A stretch of DNA of 64,000 nt. Source: Bog-473 sp963707835. Lineage in GTDB: Bacteria > Actinomycetota > Acidimicrobiia > Acidimicrobiales > RAAP-2. Location: positions 1,178,001 to 1,242,000 of the forward strand of contig CAVPRI010000002.1 of NCBI GenBank assembly GCA_963707835.1, read 5' to 3'. The position numbers and the translations under genes are program-made. Numbering within the stretch: the stretch's first letter is position 1; the number at the start of each line of letters is the position of its first letter. Below, piece after piece: positions 43,812-52,359 of the stretch. Below the pieces are notes generated by a model that was not told where the DNA came from, did no database searches, and worked only from the letters and a program-made list of their open reading frames with translations.

Positions 43812-44629
43812 TTCTTCGTGGTGGTGGTGGCCGGGGCCGTTGTGGTCGTCGCCGGGACCGAGGTGGTGGGGTTCACCATGTGCGCCGTGGTGGTCGTCTC
43901 GCCGGCCACGGTGGTGGTCGTCACGGGTGTGCTCCCGCCGGAGAGCTCCTGGAGCAGGGCCGTGATGGTCGAGGAGGGCGGCTTGGGCAGCGAAGCGTTG
44001 GACGGCACGAACCCGACGGTGATGAGCTGCCGGTTGACGAAGCGGAGATCGGCTGGGTTCACCGTGGTGACGCCACCGGTCTCCTGGAGCTGCCCGTCGC
44101 TGCCCGTCTTCGTGGAGAGCACCCACCAGCGGGCCTGGACCTCACCGACCTTGCCGGCATCGGGGGTTCCGGCGGCGCACCGCTGACCGTTCTTGTACTC
44201 GGGCACGGAGGACGAGGGCAGCTTCAGGGCGGTGTTGGTCAGGGTCAGCCCGCTGTACCCCTGGGCGAATTTGCCCAGGGTGGCATTGACACCAGCCTCG
44301 CTCGAGTCCTTGGGAGCGACGACCACGACGCCGTTACCCGACGTCGTCAGCCCGGTGCTCGCCGTGGACGGCGACGCCGCCAACGCCGGCTGCATGGTGC
44401 CGCAGACGTCAAAAGCCAAGCCGGTGCTCCAGGAGGTCCCCACCGCGGGCTGCGCCACCGTCGGGCTCTTGTTGTAGTCGTACTTGGCGAAGGCCACGGA
44501 TGCCACCCCGAGCACGACGATGACCACGAGCGCCGCGTACCAGTTCACAGGCGCCTGCCCACGGTAGGTGGCCCCGCCACCCGTCGCCGCCGCGCGGGCG
44601 ACCGATTTCCCAGAGGAGCTTCTCGCCAT
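43808..44629 (-). CDS. Membrane-anchored extracytoplasmic protein, unknown function
   Basis: A 273-residue protein with a Ser/Ala-rich basic start, one helix (WYAALVVIVVLGVASVAFA), an extracytoplasmic domain containing two cysteines (FDVCGTMQPA, GQRCAAGTPDAG) that could form a disulfide, and a Thr-rich tail. The phrase NATLGKFAQGYSGLTLT looks conserved in relatives I have seen in actinobacteria but I cannot name the family. Its stop overlaps the nucleotidyltransferase start as GTGA, linking it to envelope sugar metabolism. Confidence 0.7.
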   Translation of the reverse strand: MARSSSGKSVARAAATGGGATYRGQAPVNWYAALVVIVVLGVASVAFAKYDYNKSPTVAQPAVGTSWSTGLAFDVCGTMQPALAASPSTASTGLTTSGNGVVVVAPKDSSEAGVNATLGKFAQGYSGLTLTNTALKLPSSSVPEYKNGQRCAAGTPDAGKVGEVQARWWVLSTKTGSDGQLQETGGVTTVNPADLRFVNRQLITVGFVPSNASLPKPPSSTITALLQELSGGSTPVTTTTVAGETTTTAHMVNPTTSVPATTTTAPATTTTKK

Positions 44630-44643
44630 GGCGGGAGGCAACC

Positions 44644-45375
44644 CTACAACCTGGCGGGGTGGCCTCCCGCGGCAGCCCCGAATCCGACAAGTCGCTGGTA
44701 CAGCAGGGTGGTCTCGGGGTGCAGCCCCCCCGGCGATCCGGCCAACGAGCGGAGCTGGGCCATGGCCGTGCGCAACCCCAGCCGGTTGCCCTGGGCGTCG
44801 AGGGCGTGGAGAAGCGCCCGATGGAGCCGCTCGTCGTAGGGACTGATCCGGAGTGCCTGGCGGACCACGCGCTCGGCGTCGCGGCCTCGGCCGCACCCGA
44901 TCAGGCGCTCGGCACCGTCGAGCGCGGTGCCCGCCACCAGCTCCTCCATGCGGGAGGCGGTGCCGTCGAAGATGGCCCAGTCGGTCCGGCGCAGTCCGCA
45001 GAAGAGCGGTCCGCGGATCAGCGCCATGGCCTCGAGGACGCCGCCAGGGTCCCCGGATCGCGCCAGCGCAGCGAATCGCTCGACGTCCGTGCGCACCGTC
45101 TCGCGGAGCACCAGGTCGCCTCCCCGCGGCAGGTGCAAGGTGCCGTCGCTGGCCCGACCCAACGCCCGCCGGCAGTCGGACGCCGTGGAGTGGACCGTGG
45201 CGGCGGTCACGGCCCGGTCGGGCCACAGGGCGAGCGACCAGTCGCCCGGGCGGACGGCCCCCCGGTGGAAGGCGAGATAGACAGCCAGCTCGAGCGCGGC
45301 AGGGCGACGGAACGGGCCTGCGGCCCCCCGGACGGCGACGGGTCCGAGCACGGCCAGCTCCACGACGCCGGTCAC
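44644..45375 (-). CDS. SARP/BTAD-type regulator-like protein
   Basis: A 243-residue protein. It begins VELAVLGPVAVRGAAG and has a reduced winged-helix region (RRPAALELAVYLAFHRGAV, WPDRAVTAATVHSTASDCRRALG), followed by a bacterial transcriptional activator (BTAD) domain of TPR-like helices (RTDVERFAALA, RQALRISPYDERLHRALLHAL). This is the arrangement of SARP regulators, although these domains also occur at the end of LysM membrane proteins. GTG 45375 or 45363 could be the start. It lies 27 bases after the tRNA gene. Confidence 0.72.
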   Translation of the reverse strand: MTGVVELAVLGPVAVRGAAGPFRRPAALELAVYLAFHRGAVRPGDWSLALWPDRAVTAATVHSTASDCRRALGRASDGTLHLPRGGDLVLRETVRTDVERFAALARSGDPGGVLEAMALIRGPLFCGLRRTDWAIFDGTASRMEELVAGTALDGAERLIGCGRGRDAERVVRQALRISPYDERLHRALLHALDAQGNRLGLRTAMAQLRSLAGSPGGLHPETTLLYQRLVGFGAAAGGHPARL

Positions 45376-45402
45376 GACGGAGAACGGTCGGTGATCTTCT
45401 CG

Positions 45403-45476
45403 TGGGGGCGGAGGGACTCGAACCCTCACTGGAGACGGTTTAAGCGCCCTGCCTCTGCCGATTGGGCTACGCCCCC
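45403..45476 (-). tRNA. tRNA gene, anticodon UAA (Leu by codon), short variable arm
   Basis: Seventy-four bases fold as a standard cloverleaf: acceptor GGGGGCG/CGCCCCC, D arm GCC/GGC with GG in the loop, anticodon arm GGGCG-CTTAAAC-CGTCT, variable CCAGT, T arm GAGGG-TTCGAGT-CCCTC, discriminator A; CCA is not encoded. The anticodon UAA reads UUA (Leu), but true bacterial tRNA-Leu has a long variable arm and this has five bases. The amino acid identity is therefore uncertain. It overlaps the esterase 3' end by 10 bases. Confidence 0.75.
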
Positions 45477-47074
45477 GGGACTCCATCTTGACCGACGAAC
45501 GCGCGCCCACCGCCTGTGCGGTCCAACGGCCGGTGGCGCTCGAGCAACGACAGCTCACTGTCGCGCGGCGCGTCGGCCAGCGCGGTCCGCGGGCCGAACA
45601 CCATGGTGGCGCGCCTGCGGGTGTCCCACGGATGCCATGTGCCGATGTCCTCGTGGCCCGGGCTCCCACCGGTGGCGAAGGCGAGCCAGGCCCGCTGCAT
45701 CTGGGCCGAGAGAGCCTCGACCTCGGGGCCCGCACCCGTGAAGACCTGCACGTGTGGCTCGTGCACAGCACCGAAGACGAACGGCAGCTCCAGGGCATGG
45801 CACGCCCCGAGGATCCCGCCGAAAGCCGGCGACTCCCACTCGAAGAGGTACACGAAGGCGCGCCACCCGCGCGCCGCGTGTGCCGCGGCCAGCTGGAGGC
45901 TGGGCCAGCGGAACACCAGGTCCGTGCCCACAGCGACCCAGATGTCCTTGGCCCCGATCGGCTCGGCCCACGCCGAGCGCGCCTGGCGGTACACGCCGAT
46001 GACCTCGTCGGCGTACATCTCGGGCGCCGCCCTGGCCACCCACCGCGTCAACCCCGTTTCGTCGAGGGTGGCCAGTGCCGGGTCCGTCAAGCTGAAGACC
46101 GTCAACTCGTCGCGGTTGGTCCCGACCAGAAGGTCGACGCCGTCCGCGCTGCCGTTCTCGATCGCCGACAGCGGATGGAGTGGCAACAACGCGCCGTCGA
46201 CCACGGGAAGGAAGGGCAACGGGATCATCCCGGGCTCGGGATGGCGCAGCCTCAACTCCTCGGTCGCCGCCACGAGATCGGCCGCCGGAACCCCCTGAAG
46301 TGCCTCCCGGTCGCAATGGGCCAGACCGAGGACGGCCACCAGTCGCTCGGCCGAACGCTCCGCGTTCTCGACCGTGTGCACGTGCACCCCGCCGCTCTGT
46401 ACCACGGCGCGGCGGAACAGACCCGCGGCGGCGGGGGTTCCGAGCAGCGTCGCCACGGAGAATCCGCCAGCCGATTCGCCGAAGACGGTGACGCGGTCCG
46501 GGTCGCCACCGAAGGCGCCGATGTTGTCGCGCACCCACCTGAGGGCCGCGATCTGGTCGCCGATGCCCCAGTTCCCGATCGGGCCACCCTCGTCGCTCAG
46601 GGCTCGGTGGCCCAGGAATCCGAGCGCACCGAGCCGATAGTTGATCGTGACCACCACCACATCGCCGTTCCGGACCAGGTGCGTGCCGTGGTAGAGCTCC
46701 ATCGACCCGCTCCCGGAGGTGAACGCGCCCCCGTGGATGAAGACCATGACAGGTCGCCCGTACCGCGACCCCGACGTGGTTGCACCCGGCAGCTCGGGGG
46801 TCCACACGTTGAGCGAGAGACAGTCCTCGCTCTGGGTCTCCACGGGATCGATCGATCCGGGGCTGGTCGCGGCCCCGAACGGCGGGTTCTGCGGGCCGAT
46901 CGGGCCGAATGAGGACGCATCGCGCACGCCCTCCCATGCATCCACCGGAACCGGCAGGCGCCACCGCAGATCACCGACCGGAGCGCGCCCGTAGGGGATG
47001 CCGGCGAACCTCCACAGGCCGTCGTGCTCGACACCTCGCACCCTTCCCTGGTCCACGGTCACGACACCCTTCAC
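45467..47074 (-). CDS. Type-B carboxylesterase/lipase
   Basis: A 535-residue alpha/beta hydrolase that cleaves carboxylic esters. The oxyanion loop is VFIHGGAFTSGSGS, the nucleophile lies in VFGESAGGFSVA, the acid is probably the glutamate of GTNRDELTVFS, and the histidine is in CHALELPFVFG. The early SEDCLSLNVWTPE segment is also standard. GTG 47074 was chosen because TAGGGT lies 8 bases upstream; GTG 47098 would start before that hexamer. No signal peptide, so intracellular. Substrate unknown. Confidence 0.9.
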   Translation of the reverse strand: MKGVVTVDQGRVRGVEHDGLWRFAGIPYGRAPVGDLRWRLPVPVDAWEGVRDASSFGPIGPQNPPFGAATSPGSIDPVETQSEDCLSLNVWTPELPGATTSGSRYGRPVMVFIHGGAFTSGSGSMELYHGTHLVRNGDVVVVTINYRLGALGFLGHRALSDEGGPIGNWGIGDQIAALRWVRDNIGAFGGDPDRVTVFGESAGGFSVATLLGTPAAAGLFRRAVVQSGGVHVHTVENAERSAERLVAVLGLAHCDREALQGVPAADLVAATEELRLRHPEPGMIPLPFLPVVDGALLPLHPLSAIENGSADGVDLLVGTNRDELTVFSLTDPALATLDETGLTRWVARAAPEMYADEVIGVYRQARSAWAEPIGAKDIWVAVGTDLVFRWPSLQLAAAHAARGWRAFVYLFEWESPAFGGILGACHALELPFVFGAVHEPHVQVFTGAGPEVEALSAQMQRAWLAFATGGSPGHEDIGTWHPWDTRRRATMVFGPRTALADAPRDSELSLLERHRPLDRTGGGRAFVGQDGVPGA

Positions 47075-47082
47075 GCCCGAGC

Positions 47083-47088
47083 ACCCTA
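47083..47088 (-). promoter_or_regulatory. -10 element for the esterase gene (leaderless start)
   Basis: On the minus strand TAGGGT precedes GTG 47074 by 8 bases. Confidence 0.4.
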
Positions 47089-47191
47089 TGAACGCCACCC
47101 GGCGGGGTCAACGGCATGGCGGGGACACCCGAGGCGATCCCTGCAACCTGATGGAAACGAAGCAGATCCGGGATTGCCACCATGCGCCCGG

Positions 47192-47197
47192 TACCCT
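47192..47197 (+). promoter_or_regulatory. -10 element for the NlpC/P60 gene (leaderless start)
   Basis: TACCCT precedes GTG 47204 by 6 bases. The upstream region is too short and lacks the motifs of a c-di-AMP riboswitch, which precedes some actinobacterial genes of this class. Confidence 0.45.
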
Positions 47198-47203
47198 TTT
47201 GTT

Positions 47204-48487
47204 GTGGGTGCAGTGACATGTCGGGGCACTCCCCCCAGGCGGGCTCTCGTGGCGCGGACGGCCCTCGCTGTCGCGCTCGTCTCCCTGCTGGCGTCCATGG
47301 CGTCCTCGTTGAGCACGGCCCGCGCCGAGGCGTCTCCCACCACCGTCCCCGGACCCGCACCCAATCAGGCCCAGATCAATGCCACGCAGTCCAAGGTCTC
47401 CCAGATCGAGTCGACGTTGACCCAGGAGGAGCAGCAGGCGTCGGTCCTCGACGACCGCTACAACACCGCCGTCCAGAACCTCCAGAACGCGCAGAACGCT
47501 GTGCAGGCCATCGAGGCGCAGTTGGCACAGGCACGTGCCGCGGTGGCGTCGGACAAGCGCCAGGTGACCAACGACGCCATCGCGGCGTACGTGTACGGCA
47601 CGCCTGAGACCGGCCTCGCCTCCTACTTCGACACCTCCGCCACGCTCAACCAGGCTCGGGGTCAGTACACCGAGCAGATCGTCGGCAACCTCTCGCAGGA
47701 CGAGGCCGCGCTCCAGCAGTCCGAGGCCGCGCTGCAGGGCCAGCAGCAGCAGGCACAGGCCGCGGCGGCCGCCGCGCAGCAGCAGGAGGCGCAGACGCGG
47801 GCGCTGGCACAGGCCAACCAGCAGGAGGCGGCCGACACCAAGGCCACCTTGGGCCAGGTGCAGGGACAGCTGGCCCAGCAGATCGCGCAGGCGGCCGTGC
47901 AGGAGGCCCAGCAGCAGGCGGCCGCAGCGGCGGCCGCCACCAGCGCAGCCAAGAAGCAACAGGCCACGGCGGCGGCCGCCGCGGCGGCCACGGTGGCCGG
48001 AGCCGTCGGCGGGACCGCGAGCGCGGCGGCCGCCACCAGCGCGGCCAACCAGGCCTCTGGTTCGTCCACGCCCGTCGGGGGATCGGCCACGGGCAGCGGC
48101 GCCGGCCTGGCCGCGGTCCATGCCGCTGTATCGCAGCTCGGCGTGCCCTACGTCTGGGGCGGTGAATCGCCGAAGGGATCGGGCAGTGCCGGATTCGACT
48201 GCTCCGGGCTGGTCCAATGGGCGTGGGCCCAGGCCGGCGTGTCCATCCCGCGGACCACCGAGAGTGAGTGGCCGTCGTTGCCGCACGTGTCCCTCGATGC
48301 TCTCGAGCCCGGGGACCTGCTGTACTACCTGAACCTCGACGGGGACAACCTGGTCGACCATGTCGTGATGTTCGTCGGCTCGGGCCCCTACGGCGCATCG
48401 ACCGTGATCCAGGCCCCCTTCACGGGAGCGACCGTGTCCTACTCGCCCATCTGGACCACCGGCCTCATCGGCGCTGCCCGGCCGTGA
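47204..48487 (+). CDS. Secreted NlpC/P60 peptidoglycan endopeptidase with coiled coil
   Basis: A 427-residue cell-wall hydrolase of RipA/PcsB layout. A signal peptide (ALVARTALAVALVSLLASMA) is followed by a long coiled coil rich in Gln/Ala from about residue 50 to 270, an Ala/Ser-rich linker and a C-terminal NlpC/P60 domain with catalytic cysteine in GFDCSGLVQWAWAQAG and histidine in DNLVDHVVMFVG. It should cut peptide stems during growth or division, the coiled coil probably being autoinhibitory or FtsX-linked. GTG 47204 was selected by the -10 hexamer; GTG 47213 is the alternative. Confidence 0.9.
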   Translation: MGAVTCRGTPPRRALVARTALAVALVSLLASMASSLSTARAEASPTTVPGPAPNQAQINATQSKVSQIESTLTQEEQQASVLDDRYNTAVQNLQNAQNAVQAIEAQLAQARAAVASDKRQVTNDAIAAYVYGTPETGLASYFDTSATLNQARGQYTEQIVGNLSQDEAALQQSEAALQGQQQQAQAAAAAAQQQEAQTRALAQANQQEAADTKATLGQVQGQLAQQIAQAAVQEAQQQAAAAAAATSAAKKQQATAAAAAAATVAGAVGGTASAAAATSAANQASGSSTPVGGSATGSGAGLAAVHAAVSQLGVPYVWGGESPKGSGSAGFDCSGLVQWAWAQAGVSIPRTTESEWPSLPHVSLDALEPGDLLYYLNLDGDNLVDHVVMFVGSGPYGASTVIQAPFTGATVSYSPIWTTGLIGAARP

Positions 48488-48524
48488 CGCCCTGAACGAC
48501 CGGCCGCCTCGGCCGACCGGTCGG

Positions 48525-48530
48525 TACCAT
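48525..48530 (+). promoter_or_regulatory. -10 element for the acyltransferase gene (leaderless start)
   Basis: TACCAT precedes ATG 48537 by 6 bases; no ribosome binding site. Confidence 0.4.
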
Positions 48531-48536
48531 GGCCCG

Positions 48537-49418
48537 ATGGCCAGCGGGCGCCGGGTAGTCGGCGAGGAGCAGCGGTCGACGGCCGTCGTGCCGCTCCGCT
48601 TCCCGAAGGTCGAGTCGCCCGAGGAGGAGGATCCGCGCCTCTCCGACGTCGACGAGTGGGGGCGCTCCGAGCGCGTTCGATCTCTCGCCCGTTCCCTCTA
48701 CGACCCCGTGTACGCGCGGTGGTTCCGAGCAGAGTGGGACGGGCTCGAGAAGATCCCAACGGCGGGAGGCGCGCTCCTCGTCGCCAACCACGCCGGGGCC
48801 CTCCCCTCCGACGCGCCGGTGATCATGCACGGGATCGAGAAGGAGTTGGGTCGTCCGGTCTACGGCCTGGCCGACTCCTTCTTCCGCACCGTCCCGGTGG
48901 TCGGGACGCTGTGGTCGCGCGCCGGGGGCGTCTCCGCCCGACCGGCCAACGTGTACCGGCTCCTGCGTGAGCAGGAACAGTTGGCCCTCGTGTTCCCGGA
49001 GGGAACCAAAGGGCCTTCCAAATCGTTCAGCGACCGGTACCAGTTGCAGCGGTTCGGACGAGGGGGCTTCGTGGAGATCGCCATGCGTGCCGGCGTCCCG
49101 GTGATCCCGATCGCGGTGGTCGGGTCCGAGGAGGCCATGCCGGTGCTCACCCGAGTGCCCGCCCTCTCCCGGGTGCTCGGCCTCCCCTACTTCCCCGTCA
49201 CCGCCAACATGCTCGTCTTCGGTCCCCTCGGGGCGCTGATCCCGTTCCCAGCCAAGTTCGTCCTGCGCGTGCTCGACCCGATCCGCTTCTCCGTCCCCCC
49301 GGATCAGGAACGCTATTCGAAGAGCCGGATCATGGAGGAGTCCGAGCGCGTCGCGCGCGTGCTCCAAGAGGCCGTCTACGACCTGCTCCGCAACCGGCGC
49401 AGCGTCTGGTTCGGCTGA
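48537..49418 (+). CDS. Lysophospholipid acyltransferase family protein
   Basis: A 293-residue PlsC-type enzyme. The catalytic block is VANHAGALPSDAPVIM (NHxxxxxD, with Asn-His), and the acceptor motif is VFPEGTKGPSKSF. It lacks strong membrane helices. Paired with the epimerase gene 7 bases downstream, it reproduces the order of mycobacterial Rv0502-Rv0501-like neighbours, a conserved but uncharacterised actinobacterial pair. Probably acylates a glycolipid or lysophospholipid. Confidence 0.85.
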   Translation: MASGRRVVGEEQRSTAVVPLRFPKVESPEEEDPRLSDVDEWGRSERVRSLARSLYDPVYARWFRAEWDGLEKIPTAGGALLVANHAGALPSDAPVIMHGIEKELGRPVYGLADSFFRTVPVVGTLWSRAGGVSARPANVYRLLREQEQLALVFPEGTKGPSKSFSDRYQLQRFGRGGFVEIAMRAGVPVIPIAVVGSEEAMPVLTRVPALSRVLGLPYFPVTANMLVFGPLGALIPFPAKFVLRVLDPIRFSVPPDQERYSKSRIMEESERVARVLQEAVYDLLRNRRSVWFG

Positions 49419-49425
49419 GGCCAAC

Positions 49426-50463
49426 ATGGGGCGACGGGTCCTGGTCACGGGCGCAGACACCTTCTGGGGCGGCCGCATGATCCAGGCGCTCGAGGCCGAG
49501 CCCGGCATGGACGTCATCCTCGGGCTGGGAACACGGGCGCCGTCAGTGCCGTTCGAGCGGGCCGAATTCGTGCGCGCCGATCAGACGTACTCGATCGTCA
49601 ACCGCATCGTGAAGGCGACCCGCGTCGACACCATCCTGCACACCTTCATGATCACCAACTCGACCGCCGTGCCGCGCCGCGCCCTGCACGAGATCAACGT
49701 CATCGGCACGATGAACCTTCTCGCCGCCGCGGGCGCCGCCGGCTCGTCCGTACGCCATGTGGTGGTGAAGTCCTCCACCGTGGTCTACGGATCGGCGGCC
49801 GCCGATCCCAACACCTTCGACGAGGACACGCCGCGTACCACCCCGGTCCGCAACCACGTGGAGCGGGCCCTCACCGAAGCCGAGGCGCTCGTGCGGGACT
49901 TCGCGGAGGACAACCCCGCCACACGGGTGAGCGTGCTCCGCTTCGCCAGCGTCCTGGGCACGCATCTGACCTCCCCGATCGGCCGGCTCCTCTCCCGTCC
50001 GGTCTGCCCGGCCGTGTTCGGCTTCGACCCTCTCCTGCAGTTCGTCGAGGAGGAGGACGTCGTCCGCGCCCTGCTCCACGTCACGCGGGGCGGCATCGCC
50101 GGCCTCTACAACGTCGCCGGTGACGGCCGGCTCCCGTGGAGCGAGGCGGCCGCGATCTGCGGGACTCGCCTCGTCCCGATCTCGCCGTACAGCATGCTCG
50201 GGGTCCGCCCACTGGCGCGGCTCTTCGGTGTGCCCGCCGAGCTCGAGGACCTGCTCCGCTACGGGCGCGGTGTCGACACGCGGCGTTTCACCACCACCGG
50301 GTTCACCTACAGCTCCACCAGCGCCGGAGCGGTACGCAACTTCAGCCGGGCCATCCGGGTTCGGCGCCAGTCCGGGCGGGTCCCGGACTCGTACACCTAC
50401 GAACACGACGTGGAGCAGTTCTTCCGCCACTCTCCCTCGGTCGTCAGTCCCGGCGAACCCTGA
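49426..50463 (+). CDS. NAD-dependent epimerase/dehydratase (GalE2-like)
   Basis: A 345-residue SDR with VLVTGADTFWGGRMIQAL, HVVVKSSTVVYGSAAADP in the active-site strand, and LYNVAGDGRLPWSEAAAICG. The YxxxK pair is not clear: NHVERALTEAEAL occupies the expected position, so it may bind nucleotide without classical catalysis. It follows the acyltransferase by 7 bases. Homologous pairs exist in mycobacteria (GalE2/Rv0501). Role unknown. Confidence 0.82.
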   Translation: MGRRVLVTGADTFWGGRMIQALEAEPGMDVILGLGTRAPSVPFERAEFVRADQTYSIVNRIVKATRVDTILHTFMITNSTAVPRRALHEINVIGTMNLLAAAGAAGSSVRHVVVKSSTVVYGSAAADPNTFDEDTPRTTPVRNHVERALTEAEALVRDFAEDNPATRVSVLRFASVLGTHLTSPIGRLLSRPVCPAVFGFDPLLQFVEEEDVVRALLHVTRGGIAGLYNVAGDGRLPWSEAAAICGTRLVPISPYSMLGVRPLARLFGVPAELEDLLRYGRGVDTRRFTTTGFTYSSTSAGAVRNFSRAIRVRRQSGRVPDSYTYEHDVEQFFRHSPSVVSPGEP

Positions 50464-50466
50464 CCA

Positions 50467-51087
50467 TCACACCCCGATCCATTCGGGCACGAGCTGCTGC
50501 TCCCGCTCCGCCCACTCCTCCGCGGTGACGGCGTAGCGGACGTGGTCCTCCCAGACTCCGTCGATCTCGAGGAAGCGAAGTGCCACGCCCTCCTCGCGGA
50601 TCCCCAGCTTCTCGACCACCCGCCGACTCGCCATGTTGCGCGGGATGATGGAGATCTCCACGCGGTGCAGCGAGATCGCCTCGAAGGCGAATCGGAGCGC
50701 CACCACCACGGCCTCGGGAACCAGCCCACGCCCGGCCAGCGCCTCGTCGATCCAGTACCCGATGAACCCGCTCTGGAAGGGGCCGCGCTGGATCGACGAG
50801 AGGGTCACCTCGCCGGCGAACCGCTCGCCCACGAAGATCCCGAACCCGTACCCGGTCCCCAGGTGTCGTTCGCGCTCGCGGATGCCGCAGCGCGCCGCGA
50901 AGCTCGGACGATCCTCCGAAGGGACCGGCGCCCCCTTGGGGCGTGGCTCCCAGCGCAGCAGCCAATCGGCGCACCGGGTGCGCACCTCGTGCCACGACGG
51001 GAAGTCGTTCTCGGTGAGCGGGCGCAAGACGACGCGCTTGCCCCGCAGCTCGAGCGGGGCGTGGCGCAAGGCCCGTGCCGCGCTCAC
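50467..51087 (-). CDS. GNAT N-acetyltransferase, RimJ/RimL type
   Basis: A 206-residue acetyltransferase. LRGKRVVLRPLTENDFPSW opens the fold, GYWIDEALAGRGLVPEAV carries the acetyl-CoA pyrophosphate loop and HRVEISIIPRNMASRRVVEKLG the C-terminal motif. Such proteins modify N-terminal amines of ribosomal or other proteins, or small molecules. The GTG start overlaps the aminotransferase stop as GTGA, so the two are coupled and read away from ppx. Confidence 0.87.
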   Translation of the reverse strand: MSAARALRHAPLELRGKRVVLRPLTENDFPSWHEVRTRCADWLLRWEPRPKGAPVPSEDRPSFAARCGIRERERHLGTGYGFGIFVGERFAGEVTLSSIQRGPFQSGFIGYWIDEALAGRGLVPEAVVVALRFAFEAISLHRVEISIIPRNMASRRVVEKLGIREEGVALRFLEIDGVWEDHVRYAVTAEEWAEREQQLVPEWIGV

Positions 51088-52172
51088 CCGCCGAGCACCT
51101 CCCCGAGTGCGCCGAGCAGGGCGAACACATTGCGGCGCCTGGCCACGTGGCCCATGCAGCCGATCCGCCACACCCGGTCGACCAGCGCTCCCGCCCCCGC
51201 CCCGATCTCGATCCCGTAGCCCTCGAGGAGCCGGCGGCGGACCACTGCCTCCTCGACCCCTTCGGGGACCAGGACGGTGGTCAGTTGCGGAAGGCGGTGC
51301 TCGACCGGAGCGAGCAGGTCCAGTCCCTGCTTGACGAGCCCATCCGTGAGGAGCTCGCCACACTCGGCATGACGGGCCCACGCCGAGGTGAGTCCCTCTT
51401 CGAGCAGCGTGCCCAAACCGGCGTGGAGCGCCGCGATCATGGAGACCGGGGCGGTGTGGTGGTACACGCAACCTCCGCCCCCGCTTTCGTTCACGTAGTT
51501 CGCCAGGAGTCCGAGGTCGAGATACCAGCTCGACGGCGTCTCGACCCGCCGCTCGAGCGCACGTGGCGACGCGGTGAACGGCGACAACCCCGGCGGGACG
51601 CCCAGGCACTTCTGCGTGCCGCTGTAGGCGACATCGACGCCCCAGCCGTCGACGTCGACCTCGATCCCGCCCAACGAGGTCACCATGTCCACCACCAGCA
51701 ACGCGTCACCCTTGGCCGCGCCGAGGGGCGCCACGTCGTTGCGAACGCCCGTCGAGGTCTCCGCGTGCACGACGGCGATGATGGTGGGAGCCCGGTGTGC
51801 CGCCAGGATCGTCGCTGGATCGAGTGGCTGCCCCCACGGAGCGTCGACCCGGACGACGTCGGCCCCGTGGCGTGCCGCGACGTTGCACATGCGCTCGCCG
51901 AAGACACCGTTGACGCCGATCACCACCGGGTCCCCGGGGCGCACGAAGTTCACGAACGCCGCTTCCATCCCCGCTGAGCCGGTACCGCTCAGGGGCAACG
52001 TCAAGGCGTTCGACGTGGCGAACACCTCCCGGAGGCGGTCGTTGGTCTCGTCGAGCATTTCGAGGAACTGCGGATCGAGGTGCCCGAGCACTGGGCCCGA
52101 GAGGGCCATCGGCACTGACGGGTACGGATTCGACGGTCCGGGTCCCATGAGCAGTCTGTCGGATATCCCCAC
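51084..52172 (-). CDS. Class V aminotransferase, alanine-glyoxylate/serine-pyruvate type
   Basis: A 362-residue PLP enzyme. It opens LLMGPGPSNPYPSVPMALSG, has LSGTGSAGMEAAFVNFVRPGD for cofactor phosphate, the aspartate in LLVVDMVTSLGG, and PLP lysine in YSGTQKCLGVPPGLSPF. The C-terminus RIGCMGHVARRRNVF is typical. It probably interconverts glyoxylate or hydroxypyruvate with Gly, Ser or Ala. The GTG start is 6 bases from CACGAT (minus strand), a weak leaderless signal. Divergent from ppx. Confidence 0.9.
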   Translation of the reverse strand: MGISDRLLMGPGPSNPYPSVPMALSGPVLGHLDPQFLEMLDETNDRLREVFATSNALTLPLSGTGSAGMEAAFVNFVRPGDPVVIGVNGVFGERMCNVAARHGADVVRVDAPWGQPLDPATILAAHRAPTIIAVVHAETSTGVRNDVAPLGAAKGDALLVVDMVTSLGGIEVDVDGWGVDVAYSGTQKCLGVPPGLSPFTASPRALERRVETPSSWYLDLGLLANYVNESGGGGCVYHHTAPVSMIAALHAGLGTLLEEGLTSAWARHAECGELLTDGLVKQGLDLLAPVEHRLPQLTTVLVPEGVEEAVVRRRLLEGYGIEIGAGAGALVDRVWRIGCMGHVARRRNVFALLGALGEVLGG

Positions 52173-52248
52173 CGGCGCATCGTGACAGGTCGGCGCGGGG
52201 TCGTGCCAGCGCGGTGGTGGTTCGAGAGTCGTCGCCAGGCTCCGGATA

Positions 52249-52254
52249 TAGATT
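52249..52254 (+). promoter_or_regulatory. -10 element upstream of ppx
   Basis: TAGATT, within the AT-rich GGATATAGATTGG, lies 6 bases before GTG 52261 of a short leader frame rather than before ppx itself. Confidence 0.45.
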
Positions 52255-52260
52255 GGCCAC

Positions 52261-52359
52261 GTGCGGCGGCCCCGTCCTCAGACGGACAGAAGCTGGAGGT
52301 CCAGGTGCTTCGCCGCGACCCCGTCCACGAACACGTGCCTCGGGCACCCCGGCGCATGA
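52261..52359 (+). CDS. Possible 32-residue leader ORF coupled to ppx
   Basis: GTG 52261, 6 bases after a -10 hexamer, opens a frame with two cysteines (RSRCFAATPSTNTCLGHPGA) whose TGA overlaps the ppx ATG as ATGA. ppx has no ribosome binding site, so translation of this frame could feed ppx. Coding potential cannot be judged at this length. Confidence 0.35.
   Translation: MRRPRPQTDRSWRSRCFAATPSTNTCLGHPGA

Noticed and set aside
45403..45476. tRNA as a stop-codon suppressor
   Set aside because: The anticodon UAA pairs with UUA, not with the stop codon UAA.
47099..47203. Possible c-di-AMP riboswitch ahead of the NlpC/P60 gene
   Set aside because: The gap is short and the conserved riboswitch segments are absent; a -10 directly before the start explains it.
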